From: Candidatus Peribacteraceae bacterium
GTDB lineage: Bacteria; Patescibacteriota; Gracilibacteria; Peribacterales; Peribacteraceae
Reading direction: 5' to 3'
Assembly (NCBI GenBank): GCA_028712095.1
Contig: JAQTQU010000009.1
Coordinates: 1-35,080 of the forward strand
DNA: 35,080 nt
The notes under the pieces were generated by a model. The model was given only the letters and a program-made list of their open reading frames with translations. It ran no database searches and was not told the origin of the DNA. Position numbers and translations under genes: made by a program. Positions 1-8,670 of the stretch are shown piece after piece (position 1 is the stretch's first letter; the number at the start of each line of letters is the position of its first letter).

Positions 1-22
1 CTCTGGCGCAGCGCTTTCTTTA

Positions 23-56
23 GTCCTTTCTTTGTCGCGCCTGACAAAGAAAGGAC
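23..56. terminator. perfect 14-bp inverted repeat hairpin (GTCCTTTCTTTGTC-gcgcct-GACAAAGAAAGGAC) just past the stop of the first CDS
   Basis: read directly; position 3' of the minus-strand gene suggests a terminator or repeat, but there is no strong U-tract. Confidence 0.5.
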
Positions 57-62
57 AAATAT

Positions 63-1727
63 TCACATCGTAACCTTGTAGAGCACCCACTTCCCCTCAT
101 CTTCACTGACAAGTGTTAAAGGAACCTTCAGTCGCTTCACGTCCCAATCCGGATACCGTAACACATCCCACAACACATACTGCACACCGTACTTCCCGAG
201 CGCCGCTTTGGGATCACTGTCCAGCCTCCTGCACGCCTCCTCAACCATGCGCACCTCTCTTTCGCGCACATCGGTGCCACGGTTGGCGGCGTTCGCATCG
301 GGCCAGACAAGATGAATCTGTTCGTCGATGCGGCGCTGTTCCGGCGGGAGCGGCAGGACTGTCAAACACCATCGTTCCGCGATCTCCTCGCTCTTGTAGA
401 ACGCGCTCTCGAGATAGATGGACATCACAATGTCATGCTGGGTCGATGAGGAAATGAATGCAGATGTGGTGCTATCGGAGAGAATCCGCGTGCGTGGCAG
501 AGCATCAAGCACCGGCAGTAACGTAGAGAAGTGCTGTTCTGAAAAACGGATGGGACGAACAGAGAACTGGGTGAGAACGGGACGGTTATCCCACGTGATA
601 GCCGCGAGCATGAGTGTCGATGCGGCTAACGGAATAATCAGCAGCATCCTTTCCCGCATGCGGTTTCCCGCAGAAAACACTGAAGAAGATAGGAGGAAGG
701 CGCAAACGGAGGCCAGCGCGATGGCGAAGGTGAAGTGCGAAGTGAACGCGAGCACGTGCCCGTGCACGACCTGTTGATTGATGACGACGAACACCGCCAT
801 CGGGAACAGGATGGCGTACTGCTTACTGCCCTGAAGCTCCGGCATCCTGCGACGCGCAAAAAGAAGAACCAAAGACATGAGCAGAAAGAGCGACGAGTAG
901 ATCCAGGATTCCGGAAGGTGTGTGAAATGCATCCCCTGTCGGAACGCCACCTCCGCATAGAGCGGATTTTGCATGGAATGCAGAATCGAAATGATGAACG
1001 GGCTCGCCGCGATGACGCCAACGGTCAGCAGAAGAAACATCCTTCTGGCACGCGACCTCCTGAAAGAAACGCTGCTTCGCTGGCGCCACCATGCCGCCAG
1101 CTCCCAGAGGAGCAGGAGCCCCGCATACGTCCAGGCGAACATCCATGCCCACAGGTACACGCCGAAGAGTACGCCAAGCAGAGCGCCGCCGAGGAGTGTG
1201 GCGGCAAGAGACCGACGCTCCAAAGCCCACATCATCAGAAGAATTGCGGACAGGACGAGGAGAAAGCTCTCGCGCTGATGAATGGGCCTGTTGAGCGAGT
1301 AGAGCAGCGGTAGCATGAAGAACAGCGCCCCTCCGAGGGTGCGGCGTCGCGAGAAACCGGCGAGCCTGAAAAAGAGGAGGAGTGAAAGGAAGAGCAAAAC
1401 AGGAACGACCGAATCCAGAATCTGGAACACGGTAGCGGCGCGCCACCCCGTCCATCGGAAAAGCATGCCTTCCACCTGCTCGATGAGCGCGAAGTGCATG
1501 CCTGAAACGTAGGGATCACCCACGTACGGCTGCGCCGATTGTTCCGGACGGCCGGTGAGCGCCTCTTCGAGGCGCGCGAGGTACTGGTACTCGTCGGAGT
1601 TGAGATGTACCAGAACCCCTTGCGACTCCGGCTGCATCGAGTAGAGCAACTGGGGAACTTGCAGTATGGCTGCAAGCAGCAGAGCACAGCCTCCGACAAT
1701 AAAAAACCACTTCGTGCGATCAGTCAT
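63..1727 (-). CDS. polytopic membrane protein, putative glycosyltransferase/oligosaccharyltransferase-like
   Basis: 554-aa ORF with many hydrophobic segments and a soluble C-terminal part; sits in a glycosyltransferase cluster. Confidence 0.75.
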   Translation of the reverse strand: MTDRTKWFFIVGGCALLLAAILQVPQLLYSMQPESQGVLVHLNSDEYQYLARLEEALTGRPEQSAQPYVGDPYVSGMHFALIEQVEGMLFRWTGWRAATVFQILDSVVPVLLFLSLLLFFRLAGFSRRRTLGGALFFMLPLLYSLNRPIHQRESFLLVLSAILLMMWALERRSLAATLLGGALLGVLFGVYLWAWMFAWTYAGLLLLWELAAWWRQRSSVSFRRSRARRMFLLLTVGVIAASPFIISILHSMQNPLYAEVAFRQGMHFTHLPESWIYSSLFLLMSLVLLFARRRMPELQGSKQYAILFPMAVFVVINQQVVHGHVLAFTSHFTFAIALASVCAFLLSSSVFSAGNRMRERMLLIIPLAASTLMLAAITWDNRPVLTQFSVRPIRFSEQHFSTLLPVLDALPRTRILSDSTTSAFISSSTQHDIVMSIYLESAFYKSEEIAERWCLTVLPLPPEQRRIDEQIHLVWPDANAANRGTDVREREVRMVEEACRRLDSDPKAALGKYGVQYVLWDVLRYPDWDVKRLKVPLTLVSEDEGKWVLYKVTM

Positions 1728-1746
1728 ACGAAGAGAATATCAGAAA

Positions 1747-2436
1747 TCACGCCAGACCGAGACGGACCTTTACCATCATGAAAAGCCCCTTCCACGCATC
1801 GTGGAAGTTGATCTTTTTCCCCTCCTCCAACGTGCGAGGATGGTACGAAATGGGTACTTCGACGATGGGAATCCCGCGCCTGAGCAGCTTGGCGCTGATT
1901 TCCGCCTCCATTTCAAACCCGGTTGATCGGAGGGCGAGGGACCGCATGACGGAAATGGGCAGCAGTTTGTAACAGGTGTAGGAATCGGTGACTCGCCTGA
2001 AGAAGAGCAGGCTCAAAACGGCGCTCAACACCTTGTTCCCCCAGAGAAAACGCCGGTAGAGGCAGGGATTGGGCCTGAGGAAACGGGAACCAAAGACGGC
2101 GCATCCGGGAGAGGCGAGCGCGGCCGAAAGCAATGTGCGGATTTCCGCAGGATCGTACTCCATGTCCGCATCCTGAATGACCACATAGGGAGCGTGCACG
2201 TGCGAAAGGCCGGTGCGGATGGCATCGCCCTTGCCGCCGTTTTGCTTGGTGATGACCTGATCCTGCGACCGTGCGAGACGGCGCAGAATCTCGAGAGACC
2301 GGTCTCTGGACCCATCGTCCACAAAAATCACCTCCGTGGCATCGTCGCATACTGCAAAAATACGCGGCATGATCGCCTCGAGCGTGCGCTCCTCGTTGTA
2401 GACCGGGATGATGATGGTCAGACGCGGCGATTCCAT
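1747..2436 (-). CDS. glycosyltransferase family 2 (DPM1/dolichol-phosphate mannosyltransferase-like)
   Basis: LTIIIPVYNEERTLEAI, FVDDGSRDRS, QDADMEYDP motifs; start placed at MESPRLTIIIP. Confidence 0.9.
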   Translation of the reverse strand: MESPRLTIIIPVYNEERTLEAIMPRIFAVCDDATEVIFVDDGSRDRSLEILRRLARSQDQVITKQNGGKGDAIRTGLSHVHAPYVVIQDADMEYDPAEIRTLLSAALASPGCAVFGSRFLRPNPCLYRRFLWGNKVLSAVLSLLFFRRVTDSYTCYKLLPISVMRSLALRSTGFEMEAEISAKLLRRGIPIVEVPISYHPRTLEEGKKINFHDAWKGLFMMVKVRLGLA

Positions 2437-2521
2437 ACAAGAGCAGAATACGGCTTTGGTGCGCGCATCGTCCAGCATTGGCAGAATTGCCGCAAGAGAT
2501 TTCAGCTGTTACGCTCACTGC

Positions 2522-3853
2522 ATGCGTAGTCAGGTTTGGGCCAAAGATACGTGGATCCTGGCGGCAATCGTGCTGCTGGGGCTTACGCTCCGCCTGTTTT
2601 CACTCTCCTGGAATATCTTCCCCCACGCTGATGTTGGGGGCGATGTGACAGTGGGAGCACTCTTTCTGCAGACAGGCAGCCTCTGGGAAGAAGCCCCCGA
2701 TCCTCTGGCCCCACGCCATCCCACCCTGTTCCCCATCGATTCCCGCACAGGCATCCCCGCCATGCAGCATGGACCCGTGTGGGTACTGCTCGGAAGCGGC
2801 CTCGCGAGCCTGTGGCACGGATATACAGAAGCAGATGTGTATTTCGCTCTTCGTCTGCTTTCTGTCGTATGCGGAACAGCGCTGATCATGATGCTGTGGG
2901 TGGTGGCACACGCGCTCAACGGAAGAGAGGGCGCGCTCGCGTGTGCACTTTGGGCCAGTATGTCGTATCTGCTGATCGACTATTCCGGTAACGGCGCGTT
3001 CTATGCTCTACAAGGCACGCTCTACCTGCTGTGGATCCTGATCGCACTTCGGAAGCCTTCGGCGAAACGGGCGGCGGCCCTCGGAGCCGTGACTGGATGC
3101 GCCTACCTCGTGAATTATCAATCCATTATTCTGCTGCCTGCCTCGATCATTCTTGAGATCTTCCAATACAAACAGGGACGCCAGTGCCTGCTCAACATGG
3201 TCGTCGTGACGGTGATGGCAGGCCTTCTCGCCTCTCCGTGTCTGATTCGTAATGCCATTCTCGTGGGGGATCCCTTCGGTCATCATCTCGTGAATTCGAA
3301 TTATGTTTTTTCGAAATCCGGTATTCACGCCACCGTGGTGGACAACGTGTACCGATTCCCGAGCAAACGAGAACAACTGACTGCAATCCTCAGCATGGTC
3401 ATGACCTCCTGGTTGCCGAACAATTCCTTCTACATTGCACGAAAGCTCTTCGTTCTGGCTCCCATCGCATTCATCTTCTTCAGTTACGGGCTCATCGGGC
3501 AGGTGCTCACGCGCTCCCGCCGACGCCTGCTTCTGCCGGTTTTACTGCTCTTCGCCGTCCACTTTCTCATTTCGGCCAGCTGGCCCATCACGAAGTTCCG
3601 CTTCTTAGTCCCACTGCTCCCTTTGGTTTTTCTGCTCTCGTACGACGCCATCCGCCATTTCGTGAACAATCAACGAACACGGACGCTCTGGGTGATACTC
3701 ATCACAATCGCTATCTGCTCAGGCTCGGCGCTCACGTACCTCTCCGTCCCCACGCACACCTACTACTACGACGGAGCCATCACCACCGACCCCTTCAGCG
3801 GCCGCGGTGAATGGAACTACCTGCGTGACAAAGGCTACCTCCCCTCCCCATGA
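2522..3853 (+). CDS. polytopic membrane glycosyltransferase (GT39/ArnT-like)
   Basis: multi-TM ORF; start placed at MRSQVWAKDTWILAAIVLLGLTLRL; N-terminal TM followed by an acidic loop typical of GT-C folds. Confidence 0.7.
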   Translation: MRSQVWAKDTWILAAIVLLGLTLRLFSLSWNIFPHADVGGDVTVGALFLQTGSLWEEAPDPLAPRHPTLFPIDSRTGIPAMQHGPVWVLLGSGLASLWHGYTEADVYFALRLLSVVCGTALIMMLWVVAHALNGREGALACALWASMSYLLIDYSGNGAFYALQGTLYLLWILIALRKPSAKRAAALGAVTGCAYLVNYQSIILLPASIILEIFQYKQGRQCLLNMVVVTVMAGLLASPCLIRNAILVGDPFGHHLVNSNYVFSKSGIHATVVDNVYRFPSKREQLTAILSMVMTSWLPNNSFYIARKLFVLAPIAFIFFSYGLIGQVLTRSRRRLLLPVLLLFAVHFLISASWPITKFRFLVPLLPLVFLLSYDAIRHFVNNQRTRTLWVILITIAICSGSALTYLSVPTHTYYYDGAITTDPFSGRGEWNYLRDKGYLPSP

Positions 3854-3942
3854 AAACGCTCCGCATCATCCTCTACGTACTGGTGACGGGCTGCCTGCTC
3901 TTCACGTTCGTGAACGGAGTGCTGATGCGGCTGACCATTTGA
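3850..3942 (+). CDS. 30-aa single-TM small protein (MKTLRIILYVLVTGCLLFTFVNGVLMRLTI)
   Basis: ATGA overlap with the upstream stop codon; hydrophobic; not in the supplied ORF track because of size. Confidence 0.4.
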   Translation: MKTLRIILYVLVTGCLLFTFVNGVLMRLTI

Positions 3943-3998
3943 TGAGCCATAAATAACAACAAACAAAACACCGACAGAAACAAACGAAATATCGGAAA

Positions 3999-4027
3999 CC
4001 CGACTATGCGGCGGCCTAAGCGTCGGG
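3999..4027 (-). terminator. hairpin CCCGAC...GTCGGG downstream of the minus-strand glycosyltransferase operon
   Basis: inverted repeat followed on the minus strand by T-rich sequence. Confidence 0.35.
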
Positions 4028-4049
4028 GATCATAAGCGAAGCGTTTTCT

Positions 4050-5090
4050 TCACTCCATCTCCTTCACCAACCTCGCAATTAACTTTGCAAGACTATGATT
4101 TTCCATCACTCTCTTTCGCAACTCTTCGCTTAAGGCGGCTCTTTCGGACGGGGGCAGTGACAATAGTTTTTCCGCAATATTCCCCATCGTCTCATCAGTC
4201 GCACGACAGCTCTCCGGCAGAACCTCCTGCGCGACACTGCTGGATGACACGACGGGACACCCCGAAGCCATGGCTTCCAATACGGCTTTATCCAGACCTC
4301 CGACACACGCATGAAGCATCAAATCTGCCCTCCGCAGGAACCCGGGCATCTCTGCCGGATCCACCCAGTGCACCGTCACGCGTCCGATGACGCCAAGCTG
4401 CATCATCAAGGTTTGCACTCTCTCCCACTCCCCTTCGTCCGCCTGCGTCACGACCCCGCCGGCAATAACCAGGCGAGACATTTGGGGAAGCGTGGCAAAC
4501 GCACGAAGAATCACATCGTACCGCTTGGAACGGGTGATGCGCCCCACCGAGACGATGAGGCCCGGTTCTCGGTTCTCCCCTCTCCCTCCGGGAGAGGGGT
4601 TGGGGGTGAGGGGCAGAGAAAAGACCTCCGCATCAATCCCGTGCCCCGTCACGACTTGCTTGCGATGGGGACGAGGCAATCCCTGCACTGTGGCCGAAAA
4701 GACTTTTCGAGCGAGGAGGAGCGCGAGACTCAGGCGCCAACTCCCGCGGCGGATTTCATACCAGAGGTAGATGCGCTTGCGCAGCAGGAACAAGGCCGGC
4801 CATCCGAGGATCACCCACACCGGCGTCATGTGGACGAACACACAGTCGTAGTTGTTTCGCTCACGACAGAGAAGCCACCAGAAACGCAGAATTTGCCACC
4901 ACACCGACATGCCCTGCTCCTTGCCAAGGGAAAAAACCGCCGCATCGGCAGGAAGAGCTGCTGCTCCGACGTACTGCGCCACAACCGTAAGATGCTCAGT
5001 GCGGGACGCGAATGCCACCATCCACCGGTGAAAGAATCCCAGAATGGGATCGGAGGAATCGGCCTTCTGCGTGACAACGAGGAGTTTCAT
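4050..5090 (-). CDS. glycosyltransferase family 4/1
   Basis: GRITRSKRYDVILRAF, LEAMASGCPVVSS motifs; contains an in-frame LTPNPSPGGRG repeat. Confidence 0.88.
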   Translation of the reverse strand: MKLLVVTQKADSSDPILGFFHRWMVAFASRTEHLTVVAQYVGAAALPADAAVFSLGKEQGMSVWWQILRFWWLLCRERNNYDCVFVHMTPVWVILGWPALFLLRKRIYLWYEIRRGSWRLSLALLLARKVFSATVQGLPRPHRKQVVTGHGIDAEVFSLPLTPNPSPGGRGENREPGLIVSVGRITRSKRYDVILRAFATLPQMSRLVIAGGVVTQADEGEWERVQTLMMQLGVIGRVTVHWVDPAEMPGFLRRADLMLHACVGGLDKAVLEAMASGCPVVSSSSVAQEVLPESCRATDETMGNIAEKLLSLPPSERAALSEELRKRVMENHSLAKLIARLVKEME

Positions 5091-6226
5091 GCGCGCGGGG
5101 GCACAATGGATTTGAGGAAGTCCGCGTACTTCCGAATGAGAGTTTCGCGATCGAATCGGTCGAGGACCTTGCGCGCCTCCTTTCCCAGGCGTTCACGTGC
5201 GGCGTCGTCCTCGATGAGATGCATGATCTTGCGCCGCAGATCCCCTTTACTCCCGTCCGTGAAGATGCCGTTCACGCCCTCCTCGATCACTTCGGGCATG
5301 ACACCCACCGGCGTGGCGATGACGGGCATCCCCATACCCATGGCCTCAAGCGCGCTCCGGGGACCCCCTTCACTCAGGGAATTCATCACGAACATCCGGG
5401 CCGTGAGCACGGCTCCCACCACGTCCTCGGCGGTGGGCAACCAACCGAGAAAGTTGATGCGCTTTCCCATCTTCAGCTCCTTCGCCAGTTGCTCGCAGCG
5501 CTTGCGTTCCGGTCCGTCGCCGATCACGAGCAGACGCACTTCGGGAATATCCGCGACAGCCGCGATGAGCTCGTGAAGCTGTTTGTTGCGCACGAGCCGC
5601 CCGCAGAAGGAGACATCGTACGAAACTGGCGGACGGACATCTTTGGTGAGGAGCACGCGGTCGAGGTAGAACGACGGAACGACCTGCACCTTGGAGGATT
5701 CCACGCCCCATGTTTCGAGAAGAGAGCGTGCGTGCGTATTCACCACCCGAACTTTTGCCGCGCGGCGCGCGTGTCGCGGGAGAATGAAGCGTGAGAGGAT
5801 CCGGCCGATCGTCTCGCCGAGCGAGGCCGCACGCGGGTACCCCACAACATGATGAATCTCGATGGCAAATGGCATTCCGGTACGTCGTGCAAGCAGACGG
5901 GCACCCACGCCGTTATAGAAGGGAGGAAAATCGTGGACCGTCATCACATCGTGACGGTGTTCGGCGGCGAGTTCCTTTCCACGCTTGAAAATCCAGAATG
6001 GCTGGTACCAGAGCCCCTTCGGTGAAGGATGGAAATGCACTTCACCTCCCCCGTCCTGGATCGGGACTGCGGCCCTCTCGCCCGGACGGACAGAAAAGGC
6101 AGGCGCGCGCGGACAGATGATGTCGATGCGATCCCAATGCTTGCGGAGCTCCTGCAGCGTGTACCAGAAGGCACCCCGCTTGCCGTGGAGGACCGATCGA
6201 TCCCCGCTGATCATAAGAAGTTTCAT
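5087..6226 (-). CDS. glycosyltransferase family 4
   Basis: CGRLVRNKQLHELIAAV, EGGPRSALEAMGMGMPVIATPVG; start at MKLLMISGDRS; overlaps the next gene by ATGA. Confidence 0.9.
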   Translation of the reverse strand: MKLLMISGDRSVLHGKRGAFWYTLQELRKHWDRIDIICPRAPAFSVRPGERAAVPIQDGGGEVHFHPSPKGLWYQPFWIFKRGKELAAEHRHDVMTVHDFPPFYNGVGARLLARRTGMPFAIEIHHVVGYPRAASLGETIGRILSRFILPRHARRAAKVRVVNTHARSLLETWGVESSKVQVVPSFYLDRVLLTKDVRPPVSYDVSFCGRLVRNKQLHELIAAVADIPEVRLLVIGDGPERKRCEQLAKELKMGKRINFLGWLPTAEDVVGAVLTARMFVMNSLSEGGPRSALEAMGMGMPVIATPVGVMPEVIEEGVNGIFTDGSKGDLRRKIMHLIEDDAARERLGKEARKVLDRFDRETLIRKYADFLKSIVPPRA

Positions 6227-7395
6227 AGACTCAAAAAAAGTTGGAGATGTTCGCGCGCGACTGCATCCCACCCGCGCGCCGGTGGCGGCAGAGCCGCGGC
6301 TTCCGCGATCTCACTATAGCGGGAACGTACGTCCGCAACCGTCTGCGCAAGTTGTTCCGGTGTTCTGATCTCGCGGAGCACCATGCCGCGCGTGAGCGCG
6401 TCGCCGAATCCCGTCGCGCGTGTGAGGAGCACCGGCAATCCTGCGGCGCGCGCCTCGAGAGCGACATTGGGGCTCAGTTCTGTGATAGAAGGGAGGACGA
6501 GTAAGTCGGCCTCGGCCAGTGTGCGCGCCTTGGCCGCTCCGCCCTGCGACGAGAGGAATATGACACGATCACCGAGTTTGAGCTCCTCCGTGAGCGTGCG
6601 GAGCGGTTTTTCCATGGGACCGTTGCCCACGAACGTGAGCGTGCACTGAGAGAGGAACGCGAGCGACCGAAGGAGAACCGGGAGGTTCTTGAAAGCCACG
6701 AAGCGCCCCATGAAGAGCAACCGGAACGGTACATGTGCCGCGTGCGGTATCGGAATACCGGAAGGCAAGGCGTTCTCGATCACCGAGTGCATCGGAAGCC
6801 GGTACTGGGAACGGTAGAGCGTCTTCTGGAAATCGGTGGAAAAGACAATGTGATCGAATGACATGAGTATCTTCTGCATGATCCACTTGGATTGCGGCTT
6901 CGCTGCGTACCAATCCTTCAATCCTTTTGTGCCGCCGCGATCGGTGTACCGCTCCCAGAAAAAATCCCCGCCGAGGCGCAGCACTTTCTTAGGTTTACCC
7001 TGAGCCGCGCCGAAGGGTTTCTTGAGCCGCGCAAGTATGAGGGGAACGCCGACGCTCACCGACGAGAATGCTTCGACGATATCTGCGTCGGCTGCGACAC
7101 TCTTGAGCACTCTCGCATACCGCCACCACCGCAGTATCGGTCCACCGCTTCGGGGAACAACAGCCACTCGCCACCCTTCTTGATTCTCTTCCCCTTCGTC
7201 CTTACCTGTCCTGAGCGAAGTCGAAGGAGTCCTTAGTCCTAAGTCCTCTGTCCTAAGTTCCAAGTCCTTCTCTCCGTATGTCACCACCCTCACCTCATGT
7301 CCCAACCTCGAAAGCTCCTCAGCCACGCTACGGACGTACGTCGCCGGCCCGCCGATGTCGGGGGGGTAAATCCCGGTAGCAAGGATGATCTTCAT
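6223..7395 (-). CDS. glycosyltransferase family 4
   Basis: MKIILATGIYPPDIGGPATYVRSVAEELSRLGHEVRVVTYG; C-terminal VALEARAAGLPVLLT; interrupted in-frame by STSLRTG and FGAAQGK repeat peptides. Confidence 0.9.
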   Translation of the reverse strand: MKIILATGIYPPDIGGPATYVRSVAEELSRLGHEVRVVTYGEKDLELRTEDLGLRTPSTSLRTGKDEGEENQEGWRVAVVPRSGGPILRWWRYARVLKSVAADADIVEAFSSVSVGVPLILARLKKPFGAAQGKPKKVLRLGGDFFWERYTDRGGTKGLKDWYAAKPQSKWIMQKILMSFDHIVFSTDFQKTLYRSQYRLPMHSVIENALPSGIPIPHAAHVPFRLLFMGRFVAFKNLPVLLRSLAFLSQCTLTFVGNGPMEKPLRTLTEELKLGDRVIFLSSQGGAAKARTLAEADLLVLPSITELSPNVALEARAAGLPVLLTRATGFGDALTRGMVLREIRTPEQLAQTVADVRSRYSEIAEAAALPPPARGWDAVAREHLQLFLSL

Positions 7396-7505
7396 GCGAC
7401 AGGGAGAAAGGGTGCCTGCTTGCCCTGAGCGACCCCGAGCTTTCCTGCCCTGAGCGCAGTCGAAGGGCCGAGGGGGAGCCGAAGGGTGGCGAGGACGATC
7501 TTCAT
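7392..7505 (-). pseudogene. 37-codon stub: 5' end of a second MKI(I/V)LAT glycosyltransferase fused to dispersed repeats
   Basis: minus strand ATGAAGATCGTCCTCGCCACC versus ATGAAGATCATCCTTGCTACC of the intact gene; then CCTTCGAC/CTGAGC-type repeats, TGA overlapping the next ATG. Confidence 0.55.
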
Positions 7506-8359
7506 AGGGGGCTGCGAATATTCTTAAGTTGTGGATTCGTCACCCGCGTATAGCGCTGGGTCGTACGGATATTGGCATGACCGAGAAGTTCCTGCACATA
7601 CCGAACATCGACACCGTTCTCGAGAAGGTGCGTGGCAAAGCTGTGACGCAGAGAATGGAATGTGGCAGGGGTGGAAATTCCCGCTCGGGCGAGCGCCTTT
7701 GCAAAGATCATCTGCGCTGAACGGGCAGAGAGCCTGCCGCCCCGCTCGCTCTCGAACACAAGATCGTTGCCGGACTTTCCGGCAAGGAGATTGAGAAGAT
7801 CCGTCTTGATGCTCTGCGGCAAGACTGTCATGCGGTCTTTCTTCCCTTTTCCTTCTTTGATGTGAATTGTAAGCCCCGCGAGATCCAGATGCCCCGCGCG
7901 GAGATTAATGGCTTCGCTCACGCGCAAGCCGGATCCGTATGCCACCGCGAGGAGCAGCCGGTGCTTTGCGTTTTTTACAGCACCGAGCAGCTTGTTCACA
8001 TCGCCGCGAGAGAGCACCGCAGGCAGAGCACTCGCCTCCTTCGCGGGGCGGATAGAGATCGATTTTCTCAGACGAAGAACATCCCTGTAGAAAAACTTTA
8101 TGGCATGGAGGAGGAGATTTCTCGTTGTCGCCGCTGCACCATCCTGCTCGCGCTTAAGCAAAAACTCCCGGATATTCTCTTCATCCAAAGACGAAAGGGC
8201 ATTCTTCTTGTACAGAAAATACTGACGCAGCGCATGGAGGTACGCATCAATCGTCCTCCGGCTAAACCCCCGCAGGCGCATATCTTCCTGCGCCCTCTCA
8301 AGCGCCGGCTCCATCGTCATAGCTTTTAAGTACTGCGCAACATCCTGCATAAGTGTCAT
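7502..8359 (-). CDS. tyrosine recombinase/integrase (XerC/XerD/XerA-like; candidate integron-type recombinase)
   Basis: AYGSGLRVSEAINLR (Arg I), EGKGKKDRMTVLP, HSLRHSFATHLLENG (HxxR), LLGHANIRTTQRYTRV (His/Tyr); ends KNIRSPL. Confidence 0.93.
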   Translation of the reverse strand: MTLMQDVAQYLKAMTMEPALERAQEDMRLRGFSRRTIDAYLHALRQYFLYKKNALSSLDEENIREFLLKREQDGAAATTRNLLLHAIKFFYRDVLRLRKSISIRPAKEASALPAVLSRGDVNKLLGAVKNAKHRLLLAVAYGSGLRVSEAINLRAGHLDLAGLTIHIKEGKGKKDRMTVLPQSIKTDLLNLLAGKSGNDLVFESERGGRLSARSAQMIFAKALARAGISTPATFHSLRHSFATHLLENGVDVRYVQELLGHANIRTTQRYTRVTNPQLKNIRSPL

Positions 8360-8424
8360 CCTATCTTCATTCGTATAAGATGCAATATTTGTTGTTAGGG
8401 AAATGACTCTTCGTATAGGAAGGA

Positions 8425-8486
8425 GTTATGTAACATAAATTTTTTACCTTCTTCCTGCGGCACCGGTTCCGCTTACGTTCTTTTCG
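8425..8486 (+). repeat. left copy of a ~60-bp imperfect inverted repeat flanking the accessory genes (IR-L)
   Basis: GTTATGTAAC...TTTTTACC...GGCACC...GCTTACGTTCTTTTCG matches the reverse complement of 11091-11148. Confidence 0.75.
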
Positions 8487-8526
8487 CCCCCCAACGAGGG
8501 ATGTTTGTTGTTTTAAAGAGGAGTTC

Positions 8527-8554
8527 GCCCCGCTGCGGCGGGGCTCAGTTTTTT
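8527..8554 (+). terminator. Rho-independent terminator-like hairpin GCCCCGC-TGCG-GCGGGGC-TCAGTTTTTT
   Basis: 7-bp GC stem followed by a T6 tract on the plus strand; no plus-strand CDS ends here. Confidence 0.6.
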
Positions 8555-8670
8555 GATAGGGGGATGTGTGTGTTTGTTGTTTGATTTACTGAGAATTTAT
8601 ACAATTAACTGTTTGTAATTTGGCTTACATAAGCCATTTTAAGTATTTTATTATTAAATATATACTTTCA

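Noticed and set aside
735-1313. Long plus-strand ORFs opposite the first CDS and similar antisense ORFs throughout (e.g. 4311-5576, 28438-29751)
   Set aside because: Shadow ORFs of GC-rich genes; no domain signature, and they lie opposite clearly recognisable proteins.
7502-8359. Calling the recombinase IntI outright
   Set aside because: The IntI-specific insertion is not visible; assignment left as Xer/XerA-like pending phylogeny.
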